A stretch of 63,300 bases of DNA from an uncultured Bacteroides sp. (GTDB lineage: Bacteria; Bacteroidota; Bacteroidia; Bacteroidales; Bacteroidaceae): positions 1 through 63,300 of the forward strand of contig CASDXF010000014.1 of the NCBI GenBank assembly GCA_949285075.1, in the 5' to 3' direction. Positions within the stretch are counted from its first letter, which is position 1. Each line of letters begins with the position of its first letter. The notes under the pieces are model-generated. The model had not been told where the DNA came from. It saw nothing but the letters and a program-made list of their open reading frames with translations, and ran no database searches. The position numbers and the translations under genes were made by a program. Of this stretch, positions 46,197 through 55,771 are shown in pieces.

Positions 46197-47087
46197 TCAG
46201 TTTAATAACTCTTCCGCCACGTTCAGCATCTCCGCTTCCCAGTCGTAGCTCAGCGGATTGATGGAGACTATCCGCATTCCGGTCTGCTTGGCTATGATTT
46301 CCGCGTTCCGTCTGTCAAATTCCGGCTGCACGAAGATGACGTGTGCCTTCTCCGCCCTGCACAGGTCAATCAGTTCCTTCAGGTGTGCGGGCGACGGCTC
46401 TTTTCCGTCCTCTTCTATGGAGATTTGTTTCAGGCCGTAGTCGCGGGCGAAGTAGGAGAGCGCCGGATGGTATATCATGAACGCCTTGCTGACTCCGGGC
46501 CGTGCCAGCCGCTCCCTTATCAGGCTGTCGGTGCGCTGAATGCGCGCTTGGAGCGAGTCGTGACGCGCGCGGTAATACGTCTCGTTGGCCTTGTCGAGCG
46601 TGCAGAGCGCTTTAAGCGTGTTGCGGGCGATAATCCGGGCGTTGGTGGCTGAGGTCCATATATGCGGTTCTACCGCCCGGGCGTTCGTGCCGTGAGCGGC
46701 GGCGTGGCTGTGGTCGAATATCAGGTCGATTCCCCGCGAGGTGTCGAACAGCCGTATGTGCGGCGCGTTGTCCGTCAGCCGGTCCATCCACGCCTGTTCA
46801 AAGCCGATGTATCCGACGCGGAAGTAGGCCTTGCTCTCGCTTAGCGCGACTAACTGTTGCGGTACGGGGTCGTACGCCTCCGGACTGGCCCCTTTGGGAA
46901 CCATGCAGACCACGTTGAACTTGTCTCCGGCAATCGCCTCGGTGAAGTAGCGTTGCGGTTCTATCGTTACGGTGATGACGGGCTTTTCCTCTCCGTTTCC
47001 GTCCGTTTTGGACGGGTTTCCCGCGCAGGCCGCCGTCAGCAAGCCCGCGCCTATGCAGCGGAATAAAATCCTGAATAGTTTCTTCAT
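46197..47087 (-). CDS. Zinc/manganese ABC transporter substrate-binding lipoprotein (ZnuA/TroA-like)
   Basis: 296 residues. Lipobox LTAAC. The cluster-9 binding fold is seen in VTIEPQRYFTEAIAGDKFNVVCMVPKGASPEAYDPVPQQ, the His-bearing loop FDHSHAAAH, EPHIWTS (metal His), FMIYHPALSYFARDYGL (metal His) and FVQPEFD (metal Asp/Glu). It delivers zinc, or possibly manganese, to a permease; no znuB or znuC is adjacent. It follows mnmD by 36 bp on the same strand. Confidence 0.9.
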   Translation of the reverse strand: MKKLFRILFRCIGAGLLTAACAGNPSKTDGNGEEKPVITVTIEPQRYFTEAIAGDKFNVVCMVPKGASPEAYDPVPQQLVALSESKAYFRVGYIGFEQAWMDRLTDNAPHIRLFDTSRGIDLIFDHSHAAAHGTNARAVEPHIWTSATNARIIARNTLKALCTLDKANETYYRARHDSLQARIQRTDSLIRERLARPGVSKAFMIYHPALSYFARDYGLKQISIEEDGKEPSPAHLKELIDLCRAEKAHVIFVQPEFDRRNAEIIAKQTGMRIVSINPLSYDWEAEMLNVAEELLN

Positions 47088-47123
47088 TGTCGTATCTGTG
47101 AGTTTAATTACTACTAATAAGGG

Positions 47124-47819
47124 TCACGCCTTCCTCGCCCGCAGTATTTCCCGCTTGCCTCCCGGCGGGCCGGGCAGCCGCTCCACGGTGAAGCCCGCGG
47201 CTTGCAGCGTCCGCCTGACGACGCCTTTGGCGCAGTAGGTGGTCAGTATTCCTCCCTTGTTCAGCATGGCGAATAGGCGGTCGAATAGTTCCCTCGACCA
47301 CATCTCCGGCTGCTTCTCGGGCGCGAAAGCGTCGTAATAGATGATGTCGGCGGGCTCGATGTCTCCGGTTTCCAGCCGGGTCACGTCGGCCTTGACCTTG
47401 CGTAGCGTGAAGTGCGGGCTAAGGGCCACGGGCTTCTCCCACTCGGCGGTGTGCATCCGCCTGAACAGCTCGGCGCAGGATGCGGGCACGCCCTCTATGC
47501 GCAGTTGCTCCGAGTCGCTGACGTATCCCAGTCTCTCCACGGTCTCCCACCGCAGCGGGCGTAGCTCCAAGCCGGTGTAGCGCACGTGGCGGCGGCTGCT
47601 CTCCGCCTCCTTCAGCGTGAGCCATGCGTTCAGCCCCGTGCCGAATCCCACTTCCACGACGTGCGGACTGTCCGCCTCGGAAGCCTTCAGGCCCATGTCG
47701 ATAAAGACGTGCCGCGACTCGGTCAGCGCCCCTTTCGTGGAGTGGTAGTGCTCGTTCAGTCTGGGCACGAACAGGGTCGCGCTCCCGTCGTCCGTCCGTT
47801 CTATGATGTTCTCTTCCAT
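47124..47819 (-). CDS. mnmD: tRNA 5-methylaminomethyl-2-thiouridine methyltransferase, MnmD type
   Basis: 231 residues from MEENIIERTDDG at 47819; the frame continues upstream but those codons overlap the yqaA-like gene. SAM-binding motif VVEVGFGTGLNAWL, then IIYYDAFAPEKQPEMW and the TTYCAKGVVRRTLQAAGF end, all typical of the methyltransferase half of MnmC. The FAD-dependent MnmC1 half is absent, so this is a stand-alone MnmD that completes the wobble uridine in tRNAs. Starts 5 bp after the upstream stop. Confidence 0.92.
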   Translation of the reverse strand: MEENIIERTDDGSATLFVPRLNEHYHSTKGALTESRHVFIDMGLKASEADSPHVVEVGFGTGLNAWLTLKEAESSRRHVRYTGLELRPLRWETVERLGYVSDSEQLRIEGVPASCAELFRRMHTAEWEKPVALSPHFTLRKVKADVTRLETGDIEPADIIYYDAFAPEKQPEMWSRELFDRLFAMLNKGGILTTYCAKGVVRRTLQAAGFTVERLPGPPGGKREILRARKA

Positions 47820-47824
47820 AATAT

Positions 47825-48304
47825 TTATCCTATTACAGCGTTCCATGCGTTCTCTAATACATACAGCAGCAGAATGTAGCGCAGCAGCTTCCCTACGAAC
47901 ATGGAGCCTAGCGTTATCCACGTGTTGCTCCGCATGAATCCCAACGCGATGGCGATGACCTCGCCTACGGCCGGCAGGAAGGCGAAAAAGGCCATTAGCG
48001 CGCCCTTGCCTTGCAGGAAGAGCGTCATACGGTCTACCCGCTCCTTCTTCACCTTGAAATACTTCTCAATCCAGTCCACCTTTCCTAGACGGCCTATGTA
48101 GTAACAGGTCATTCCCCCTACCGTGTTGCCGAGCGTGGCCGCCAGCACGCAGGCTGCGGAGCTTAGGCCGAGCTTGACGAGCGTGACCATTACAATCTCG
48201 GAGCTGAAGGGGATGACGCTGCCCGCCAGTAGGGCCGAGATGAACAGGCCGGGAAGCCCCCAGTCTATCAGGAGCTGCGTGATATAGTCTATAAAAGCGT
48301 CCAT
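47825..48304 (-). CDS. YqaA/DedA-like (VTT domain) membrane protein
   Basis: 159 residues, four or five spans. The VTT-type motif appears as SVIPFSSEIVMVTLVKLGLS and GNTVGGMTCYYIGRLGK, then ALMAFFAFLPAVGEVIAIALGFMR. Distant relatives of the family act in lipid scrambling or undecaprenyl phosphate recycling, but the YqaA branch has no proven role. The start overlaps the end of the upstream membrane gene by 16 bp. Confidence 0.85.
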   Translation of the reverse strand: MDAFIDYITQLLIDWGLPGLFISALLAGSVIPFSSEIVMVTLVKLGLSSAACVLAATLGNTVGGMTCYYIGRLGKVDWIEKYFKVKKERVDRMTLFLQGKGALMAFFAFLPAVGEVIAIALGFMRSNTWITLGSMFVGKLLRYILLLYVLENAWNAVIG

Positions 48305-49299
48305 ATATTAAAGCCGAATAAAAGGATGAGCGCGCCGAGGGAGACGATAAAGAACACGTTGGACGCCTTGCTGTTGGTCAGCGTGAAAAAGTGCCCGGTC
48401 AGGACGCTGTCGCTTATCATCAGCAAGGGAAGCAGCTCCTTGCAGTAGGCCGGTTGCAGGATGATGGCGAGAAAAAGGAAGCCCGTCAGGTTGATAAGAA
48501 ACTGCAAGTAGGCCCGCGTGCGTATCTTGTCCTCGAATCCGGCGGTGACGCAATGGGCGGCGCTGACGGCGAAATGAGCGAACAGATAGCCGAGCGTGGC
48601 CCACTCCCACGCGCTGAAAGCGGCGAAGTCGAACGGCTTTCCGAACCTTACCATGAGTTGGAACGGCTGCCGGAACAGCTCCATCTGGTCGTAGAAGAAG
48701 GCGTGTCCGAGCAGAAACCAGTAGGGAAAGGCCAGACCCATCAGCGCGCCGCAGAAACTTCGCGCATTGAGCGACTGGAGGTAGTAAGCCCCCAACAGCC
48801 ACGGAATGGACAAGTAGACAAGCTGCGGGAACACGAGACTACCCGCCCCGATGAAAAGGAAGCTGTAAAACAGATGGCCCGAAGATTGGAACCGCTGATA
48901 GCTGCCGAACAGAAAGTACAGGGAAACCAAGAAGGCGAGCGACGCCACGTCGCCGGCGTATAGCGGATGTATTTCCGGACAAGCGGTGACGAAGAGAAAG
49001 TAAATGGCCGTCTGCACCGAGGCCCGTATGCGGATGATGGCGAAGCGGTTGTTCAGCTCTATCAGGAAGTAGCCGATGACGGCGTAGACGAGGTAGCTCA
49101 CCACGTAGTCGTTCCATCTGGCGGGGAGAAACGAGCGAATCGCTTGCCAGAGATAGGTATCTCCCCCATCCTTTGGCAGCGGGGCGAGGTCGGGAAATAG
49201 GAGATAGCTCGCTACCCAGCAGCAGGTGCAGATAAGGATAACGGCGGGCAGCGTCCATCTGCCTGCCGTTATCTGGTTTTGTATCCTTTTGTTCCTCAT
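48289..49299 (-). CDS. Multi-pass membrane protein, unknown
   Basis: 336 residues, about ten hydrophobic spans, positive N-terminus (MRNKRIQNQ). No transport or glycosyltransferase signature was recognised. It sits between purD and the YqaA-like gene and overlaps the latter by 16 bp, so it belongs to the same leftward operon. Function unknown. Confidence 0.75.
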   Translation of the reverse strand: MRNKRIQNQITAGRWTLPAVILICTCCWVASYLLFPDLAPLPKDGGDTYLWQAIRSFLPARWNDYVVSYLVYAVIGYFLIELNNRFAIIRIRASVQTAIYFLFVTACPEIHPLYAGDVASLAFLVSLYFLFGSYQRFQSSGHLFYSFLFIGAGSLVFPQLVYLSIPWLLGAYYLQSLNARSFCGALMGLAFPYWFLLGHAFFYDQMELFRQPFQLMVRFGKPFDFAAFSAWEWATLGYLFAHFAVSAAHCVTAGFEDKIRTRAYLQFLINLTGFLFLAIILQPAYCKELLPLLMISDSVLTGHFFTLTNSKASNVFFIVSLGALILLFGFNIWTLL

Positions 49300-49321
49300 C
49301 GGGAATGGTTCAAAGAGAAGC

Positions 49322-50596
49322 CTATAAGTCGAAGCCGATGTCGCGGCGGAAATACTTTTTCTCGAAGTTTATCATGTCCGCTACCCTGTAACTCTTGGCC
49401 AGCGCCTCCTCCTTAGTCGCTCCGTAAGAGCATACGGCGATGACCCGTCCGCCGCTCGTCACGGTCTGTCCGTCCTTCACGGCGGTTCCGGCGTGGAATA
49501 TGATGCTGTCCGTAGCCGCGGCCTCTTCCAGTCCGCTGATGGGGAATCCCTTCTCGTAAGCCTCCGGATAGCCTCCGCTGACCAGAATGACGCAGCCCGC
49601 CGCGCGTTGGTCTATCTTCAGCTCCTTCTCGTTCAGGTTGCCCGCGGCCACGCCTTCCAGAAGCTCCACGAGGTCGCTCTGTACGCGCGGCATGACGCTC
49701 TCCGTTTCCGGGTCGCCCATGCGGACGTTGTATTCAATCACCATCGGTTCGCCCTTCACGTTAATCAGGCCGAGGAAGATGAATCCCTTGTAGGTAAGCC
49801 CTTCCTCCTTCAGTCCGTTGATGGTAGGCTCGATGATGCGCAGGCGCACTTTCTCCATGAAGGTCTCGTCGGCGAACGGAACCGGCGTCACGCTTCCCAT
49901 TCCTCCGGTGTTGAGGCCCTTGTCTCCCTCTCCAATGCGCTTGTAGTCCTTCGCTACCGGCAGCACCTTGTAGTGTTCCCCGTCGGTCAGGACGAATACG
50001 GAGCACTCGATTCCGCTCAGGAACTCCTCTATCACTACCGTGGCCGAAGCGTCGCCGAACATTCCTCCCAGCATCTCCTTCAGCTCCTTCTTGGCTTCGT
50101 CCAGTGTGGGCAGAATCAGCACGCCCTTTCCGGCGCAAAGCCCGTCGGCCTTCAGTACGTACGGAGCCTCCAGCGTTTCGAGGAAAGCGATGCCTTCGTC
50201 CAGATTCTGGGCGGTGACGCTTTTGTAGCGCGCTGTCGGGATGTGGTGGTGCGCCATGAATCCTTTGGCGAACTCCTTGCTTCCTTCCAGTTGCGCCCCT
50301 TTAGCCGAAGGGCCGATAACGGCGATGCGCTTCAGCTCGGGGTTATTCTGGAAATAATCGTATATGCCTTTCACTAACGGGTCTTCGGGACCCACCACTA
50401 CCATGTCGATGTTTTCTTTCAGGGCGAACGCGCCAATCGCCTCGAAGTCGGTCGCCTTGATGTTTACGTTTTCGCCTACCGCGGTTGTTCCGGCGTTTCC
50501 CGGAGCGATAAACAGTTTCTCCACTTTCGGACTTTGAACTATTTTCCACGCTAGCGCGTGTTCGCGGCCGCCTGAGCCTAATAAGAGAATTTTCAT
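49322..50596 (-). CDS. purD: Phosphoribosylamine-glycine ligase (PurD)
   Basis: 424 residues from ATG 50596, the conserved family start [22 protein letters not shown]-grasp enzyme of purine synthesis that joins glycine to phosphoribosylamine. Visible motifs: [53 protein letters not shown] (metal site). The same frame continues upstream without a stop into the vsr-like sequence, so a 608-residue Vsr-PurD product is also encoded. The purD part is complete and normal in length. Confidence 0.95.
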   Translation of the reverse strand: MKILLLGSGGREHALAWKIVQSPKVEKLFIAPGNAGTTAVGENVNIKATDFEAIGAFALKENIDMVVVGPEDPLVKGIYDYFQNNPELKRIAVIGPSAKGAQLEGSKEFAKGFMAHHHIPTARYKSVTAQNLDEGIAFLETLEAPYVLKADGLCAGKGVLILPTLDEAKKELKEMLGGMFGDASATVVIEEFLSGIECSVFVLTDGEHYKVLPVAKDYKRIGEGDKGLNTGGMGSVTPVPFADETFMEKVRLRIIEPTINGLKEEGLTYKGFIFLGLINVKGEPMVIEYNVRMGDPETESVMPRVQSDLVELLEGVAAGNLNEKELKIDQRAAGCVILVSGGYPEAYEKGFPISGLEEAAATDSIIFHAGTAVKDGQTVTSGGRVIAVCSYGATKEEALAKSYRVADMINFEKKYFRRDIGFDL

Positions 50597-51148
50597 GCGT
50601 CTTATGTTTTGAGTTATAACTAAATGTCTTGAACCTTTTGTCTCGTATACGGAGCCGGGTTCCGCCGCGATGGAGACGGAGGAACGGCTCTCCTCTTCGT
50701 ATGGCTTCACCTTGCGCTTGTCCATAAGGAAGATATGGTTCAGCGTATAGGCAAGCCCGTTTAGCGTCTCGTCTCGTTTCTTGGGCTTCAGCTGACACTC
50801 CCACAGCAGAATGACGTGCCACCCCATCATGCGCAGCCGGATTCTCTCTTTCAGGTCGCGCTCCTTGTTCCGCTGAATCTTCTTGCTCCAGAACTCCACG
50901 TTCGACTTGGGCATGACGTAGATGTGGCAGTTCTCATGCCCGTGCCAGAAGCACCCGTTTATGAAGATAACGGTCTTGTATTTCCGCAGTACGATGTCCG
51001 GTTTGCCCGGCAATACGCTGACGTGGATTCTGTACCGGAATCCATGAGCAAAAAGAAACCGCCTGACTATCATCTCGGGCTTCGTGTTTTTGCTTCTCAC
51101 GTGCGACATACAGATATGCCGCTGTTCGGGAGTCATCTTGTCAGCCAT
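50597..51148 (-). CDS. vsr: Very-short-patch repair endonuclease (Vsr), fused in frame to purD
   Basis: 184 codons, no stop before purD. Vsr nicks 5' of the T in T:G mismatches left by deamination of 5-methylcytosine. Motifs: [42 protein letters not shown] (catalytic Asp51, the same number as in the E. coli enzyme; Cys66, His69, Cys74) and [11 protein letters not shown] (Cys118). The core ends near residue 142; 143-184 is a linker whose last part ([13 protein letters not shown]) looks like translated purD leader. Its ATG follows the nuclease stop directly (TAA-ATG). Third gene of the methyltransferase/nuclease cassette. Confidence 0.88.
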
Positions 51149-52195
51149 TTACGTTACCTCCAAAAGCCATTCTTTCAGTTGCGCTATCTGTGGATACTGC
51201 CTTGAAACTTGTTGTACCCAATGCGTATATCTGTCCTGAGCTCGGAAAAGACTCGGATTGTTTTCTTGTATGTCTATCTGAAGTTCTTCATCGTAAAGAA
51301 GCTGTCGTATGAGGGGAGCCGCTTCCAATATGCGCTTGATGATGGCCGGATAAAGCCTTCCCTTCACTCTGACCTGTCCTCCCGCCGTGTACAAATCCCT
51401 GAAGTGGGTATTGATAACGGAATGGCGTACACAGAGCCATAGAGCGGCCCGCGCATAGTTTGACCTGCATATTTCCGTGGGAAAGAGCATAAGCATTTGG
51501 GCCTTATAAATGTTGCTGCCGAGCGCTTTTTCGTCCCATAAGCGGAGTGTCGGCGACGTGACGGTGTCACTCTCAATCCACCATGGCATTGCAGCCTTAT
51601 TTTCTTTCTTTATCTTTTCCAAGTAGTAAGAACGGACAGTAGCTATAGGGTCGTCCGATAAACGGAAACGGTCGTACTCGATACCCATCTTTGCAAATAT
51701 GGTTTTCTGTTGGGGAATCTCCATATCAATGAGATATCGGGGCGAATGTGTTACGGCAATGTCGTATAGACAGTCCTGATAGGGTTTACACCTGAATGCT
51801 ATCGGGTTTCCTCCCAGTTTTCCGAACAAAAGGTAGATATGGCTTACGTCCTTTATTCTCGTCGATTCTACGATGCTGCTTCCCGTAGAAGTCCATTTGT
51901 CTTCTTTTGAACTTTTTACTTCTACGCCGAAATAGTTAGCCGCTACGATATCTGGGAAACGTTGTCCAGATATCAGTTGGATGTCTTCCGGATGGAATGC
52001 GGTATTCTTGCAATTCTCTTTCATCGCTATGAACGTTTCTTGTTCCAACCGCTTTGAGTCGCAACCCACGTAATGATTGCTGCTTTGCGCTACTTTGTTC
52101 ATATAAGCGGTTGTCTTCTCCATTAGTAGCTCGAACTCCCGTAGTGCAGCTTGTTGGTTCTTGTTATAGACGGCGATGATGTTTGCTGTTCCCAT
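51149..52195 (-). CDS. Type II restriction endonuclease, PD-(D/E)XK fold
   Basis: 348 residues. The nuclease signature reads PD at 81-82 and EVK at 92-94 (RFPDIVAANYFGVEVKSS), giving the metal-binding D and E-x-K. Context is decisive: it lies 11 bp after the C5-methyltransferase and abuts vsr. I do not recognise the isoschizomer, and the recognition site cannot be read from sequence. Base composition looks more AT-rich than the flanking purD and peptidase genes, which supports horizontal arrival. Confidence 0.8.
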   Translation of the reverse strand: MGTANIIAVYNKNQQAALREFELLMEKTTAYMNKVAQSSNHYVGCDSKRLEQETFIAMKENCKNTAFHPEDIQLISGQRFPDIVAANYFGVEVKSSKEDKWTSTGSSIVESTRIKDVSHIYLLFGKLGGNPIAFRCKPYQDCLYDIAVTHSPRYLIDMEIPQQKTIFAKMGIEYDRFRLSDDPIATVRSYYLEKIKKENKAAMPWWIESDTVTSPTLRLWDEKALGSNIYKAQMLMLFPTEICRSNYARAALWLCVRHSVINTHFRDLYTAGGQVRVKGRLYPAIIKRILEAAPLIRQLLYDEELQIDIQENNPSLFRAQDRYTHWVQQVSRQYPQIAQLKEWLLEVT

Positions 52196-52206
52196 AATAG
52201 TGTTTT

Positions 52207-53535
52207 CTATCTAAAGTAAACGGGCCATAGGCTTTGGATTCGCATTGCGATGTGATAGGCCAAGACCGGGGGAACCGCGTTGCCTATCACTTTATAAGCT
52301 CCGGAAGCGCTGACGGTGAACCGCTTCATGCCTTCGTCTTTGGGAATTACGAACTCGTAGTCGGGCGGGAACGTCTGAATAAGCGCACACTCTCTGGGAG
52401 TCAGCCTGCGCTCCGCAAGTCCTCTTCTCAGCTCGTCCAATTGTTTCCCTCCGTGTTCGGCGGACAGGCGGCGGTACTCGATATTGCCGTGGTGCTCCGA
52501 CCGGATGGTGGGGCCTATATTGTCCATCGACACCTCCTTCTGCCCCTGACAATGGGGGCCCATATATTTAGCCTTTGAGTAGAAGCGTTGCGAGGGGTCG
52601 AGCGTTTCGTCCGGTTCCTTCAGTCCTTTCAGTATATCTTTAAGGACGACGGGAGCTGCCAATGTCTCGTCGTTCAGCGTACAGTTGTGTGTAGGTTGTG
52701 GATAAGGGCTTAGCTCCGGAGCGATTTTCTCCTGCTCAAGCGTTTGTATTATCTCTTCTTTCAGGGCATCCCTCCGTACTCCTATGAAGATGACCCTTTC
52801 CCTCGACTCGGGAACTCCGTAATTGCCCGCATGGAGCACCTGCGGCGGCAGTACGATGTAGCCGTTGCCGTCCGCATGAGAGAAATCGGCTTGGATGATG
52901 TCCTTTACTTGTCCCATGTTGACGAGTCCCTTCACGTTCTCCGCTATAAAGACTTTGGGCTTGGTGATGTCGATAACCTCCTTCATCCAGTAGTAGAGTT
53001 TGCCTCGTGTCTCTTCGCTGGGCAGTTCCTCTGTCCTCAGCTTACCGTCGTGTGTGCGTGCCGAATCGAAGCCTTTTCGCTTTCCCGATACGCTGAAGTC
53101 CTGACAAGGGAATCCGCCGGTCACCACGTCTATGTCTTCGGGGAAGATGCGCTCCCCTTGTCTGTGACGCTTTACGAGGTCAACGACGCTCTCCGTGCGA
53201 TAAATGGACGAGTCGTATCCGTACCTTTTCATGAACGTCGTCCACGTCAGGGCCGCTTCCTTCAGTATGTCATTGGCGAATGACAAGGAAAACGCCGTGG
53301 GCTTTACCCGTACCCATTCGTCGTTTATCCGCTCCTCAATCCATTCCGGATGCGGAGCCACGCTCTTGAACGGAGCGATGAAGTTGCCCTCGAACCCGAT
53401 GTCCATGCCTCCGCAGCCGGAGAATAGCGACAGCACCTTCAGCCTTTTGAGTTTCTTGGCCGCTTGGAAGCCGTCTGCCTTCAGTTGACTGCCGGACAGG
53501 ATGTCGGAGCTGATTTGCCGTTCGTTCTGTTTCAT
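52207..53535 (-). CDS. DNA (cytosine-5) methyltransferase
   Basis: 442 residues with all core motifs in order: I VLSLFSGCGGMDIGFEG (34-50), IV VTGGFPCQDFSVSGKR with catalytic Cys144, VI IAENVKGLV (ENV 199-201), VIII/IX region LTPRECALIQTFPPDYEF and X YKVIGNAVPPVLA. It makes 5-methylcytosine, whose deamination explains the linked vsr. The target specificity lies in the variable region (about 290-380) and is unknown. It starts 15 bp after the S9 peptidase stop; no controller gene is visible. Confidence 0.93.
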   Translation of the reverse strand: MKQNERQISSDILSGSQLKADGFQAAKKLKRLKVLSLFSGCGGMDIGFEGNFIAPFKSVAPHPEWIEERINDEWVRVKPTAFSLSFANDILKEAALTWTTFMKRYGYDSSIYRTESVVDLVKRHRQGERIFPEDIDVVTGGFPCQDFSVSGKRKGFDSARTHDGKLRTEELPSEETRGKLYYWMKEVIDITKPKVFIAENVKGLVNMGQVKDIIQADFSHADGNGYIVLPPQVLHAGNYGVPESRERVIFIGVRRDALKEEIIQTLEQEKIAPELSPYPQPTHNCTLNDETLAAPVVLKDILKGLKEPDETLDPSQRFYSKAKYMGPHCQGQKEVSMDNIGPTIRSEHHGNIEYRRLSAEHGGKQLDELRRGLAERRLTPRECALIQTFPPDYEFVIPKDEGMKRFTVSASGAYKVIGNAVPPVLAYHIAMRIQSLWPVYFR

Positions 53536-53550
53536 TCAAGAGAACTGTTC

Positions 53551-55746
53551 CTATAAGTTGTCTTCAAAATATTGCGTAATTTTGTGATGTAGGTGCACGT
53601 TGTCCCGTCCCGCCACTCCGTGTTCGTGTCCCGGATAGAGGAACATGTCCGGATAAGTGCGCACGTCTATGCAGGCTTTCATGAAGGAGAGCGTGTGCTG
53701 AGGCACGCAAGTGCCGTCGTGATCTCCGTGTATCATGAGCAAGTGTCCTTTGAGCCGTCCCGCAAGGTTGTTCAGGTTAGATTCCTTATACCCTTCCGGA
53801 TTGGCTTGCGGTGTGTCCATATAACGTTCGCCGTACATTACCTCGTAATATTTCCAGTCGATGACGGGGCCTCCCGCTACGCCTACCTTAAAGATTTCCG
53901 GATAGCGGAGCATGAGCGCGGTGGTCATGTGTCCTCCGAAGCTCCATCCGTGTACGCCGATGCGGTTCGTGTCGATGTAAGGCAGCGTTTTCAGGAACGC
54001 GATGCCCTCCGCTTGGTCCTTGCACTCCTCTACTCCTAAATGACGGAAGGTGACGTTCTCGAACGTCAGGCCTCGGTTGGAGCTTCCCCGTCCGTCGACG
54101 GTGAACATAATGTATCCTTTGCTCGCCATATAGATGTCCCATCCGCGAAGCCCGTTCAGCCATCCTCCGGTGACGCACTGCGCGTGAGGACCGCCATAGA
54201 CATAGACAATCACCGGATACTTCTTGCTTGCGTCGAAGTCCGCCGGCTTGGTCAGGCGATAGTGGAGGTCAGTCGTCCCGTCGGCCGCCTTAATCGTTCC
54301 GGTCTCGATGAGAGGCATTTCCAACCCTTCGTAGGGATTCTTCGCCTTCAGGAGGCTGACGCTGCTCTTGAAGTTCTTCGTGTCTACGATGTCAATGTTG
54401 CGTGCCTCGTTCTTGGTAGAGTAGGTGTCGATGAGGTACGTGCCCGAGGCGTTGAGCCTTCCGTAGCGGGCGCTCTCCGTACACTCCTCGAACGGGCGGC
54501 TCATTTTCCCGTTATTGACGTTTACGGTGAGGTAACCGTTCTTCAGCCCCTCTATGGCCGCGAAGACGACTTCCTTCTTTTTCGCGTTGAATCCCAGAAT
54601 CTCTTGCACCAACCAGTTTCCTTTCGTCAGTTGGGTCACCTTGACGTACTGGCGGCACGTGCCCCCGTTGGCGGTCTCCAACGTCTCGGAAGCCGCCTTC
54701 GCCTTCGTGTCGAAGAGGTACAGATGGTTGTATCCGTCACGCTGACTCTGATAGATGAACTTGCTGTCGTCCCACGGCAGGAAGATGATAGGCTGCATAG
54801 GCTCTACATACTTGGGATGCTCTTCCTCGTAGAGCGTGGCCATCGGTTCTCCCGTCAGGGCGTCGTACTGACAGAGCTTGGCGTGATTCTGGTCACGGTT
54901 CAGCTCGATGAGGTAGAGAGTTTTCTCGTCCGGAGCCCAACTGATGTTCGTGAAGTAGCGGTCGGTAGGGTCTCCGGCGTTCAGGTAAACGCACTTACCC
55001 GTCTCGGTGTTGTACACGCCCACCTTCACCTGATGACTTGTCATTCCCGCCATCGGGTAGCGTATGTTGTTCAGCTCTCCCACGCGGGCCGTGATGTCTA
55101 CCAACGGATATTGCGTCACCATACGTTCGTCCATGCGGTAAAAGGCCAACAGGTTGCCTTTGGGACTCCAGAACGTGCCCTTGTAGATGCCGAACTCGTT
55201 GCGATGCACCGTCTGGCCGCATACGACACCGTCCGGCTCGTCGGTTATCCGCTTCCCGTTGACGTATAGGTTGTTGCCGACGGTATAGGCCAGATTACGG
55301 CTTTGGGCGTGATAGTCGTAGTTGCCCGCCGGTTCTTTCGGCAAGTCGTCGCGGCGGGACACCTCACCGGTCTCCCAATTGTAAACCGCGTATCTGTTTT
55401 GCGGGAGCAGCATTTCGGTCTTGTCCGCGAAAGGAAGCTGCACGTTGTAGAGGTGCGACAGCTTGGGCAATCCCGCTTGCGCTAACGCTTGGTTGATATG
55501 TTCGCGCGTGGTAAGTAGCGTCTCTTTTCCCGTCTTGGGGTCGACGCAGAACAGTGAGTCTATGCCGGGCTTGACGCACTTGTCGCCCCACCATTGCAGG
55601 CCGTATAGGTTTTCCGCGTACCGGTAGGTCTCTCCGCCCGAAATGACATCTTCCAGTGTCGGCTTTTTCAGTTCCTGTGCCATAGCGTTGATGATTAGTG
55701 GCAGTGCCATTAGTGATAGAATGGCTCTTTTCCCTATCTTGTTCAT
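53551..55746 (-). CDS. S9-family dipeptidyl peptidase IV-like
   Basis: 731 residues from ATG 55746 (MNKIGKRAILSLMALPLIINAMAQ signal peptide). An apparent 896-codon frame extends upstream only because the 24-bp repeats of the next gene are stop-free in every frame. A beta-propeller (about 30-480) precedes the alpha/beta-hydrolase domain: Ser in GVHGWSFGGHMT, Asp in HGDHDGTCVPQHT, His in YPGHEHGV. Cleaves dipeptides, usually X-Pro, in the periplasm or on the outer membrane. The original downstream neighbour is likely purD, before the restriction cassette entered. Confidence 0.93.
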   Translation of the reverse strand: MNKIGKRAILSLMALPLIINAMAQELKKPTLEDVISGGETYRYAENLYGLQWWGDKCVKPGIDSLFCVDPKTGKETLLTTREHINQALAQAGLPKLSHLYNVQLPFADKTEMLLPQNRYAVYNWETGEVSRRDDLPKEPAGNYDYHAQSRNLAYTVGNNLYVNGKRITDEPDGVVCGQTVHRNEFGIYKGTFWSPKGNLLAFYRMDERMVTQYPLVDITARVGELNNIRYPMAGMTSHQVKVGVYNTETGKCVYLNAGDPTDRYFTNISWAPDEKTLYLIELNRDQNHAKLCQYDALTGEPMATLYEEEHPKYVEPMQPIIFLPWDDSKFIYQSQRDGYNHLYLFDTKAKAASETLETANGGTCRQYVKVTQLTKGNWLVQEILGFNAKKKEVVFAAIEGLKNGYLTVNVNNGKMSRPFEECTESARYGRLNASGTYLIDTYSTKNEARNIDIVDTKNFKSSVSLLKAKNPYEGLEMPLIETGTIKAADGTTDLHYRLTKPADFDASKKYPVIVYVYGGPHAQCVTGGWLNGLRGWDIYMASKGYIMFTVDGRGSSNRGLTFENVTFRHLGVEECKDQAEGIAFLKTLPYIDTNRIGVHGWSFGGHMTTALMLRYPEIFKVGVAGGPVIDWKYYEVMYGERYMDTPQANPEGYKESNLNNLAGRLKGHLLMIHGDHDGTCVPQHTLSFMKACIDVRTYPDMFLYPGHEHGVAGRDNVHLHHKITQYFEDNL

Positions 55747-55771
55747 TGCAGTATGTCCGATTAAATTCGTT

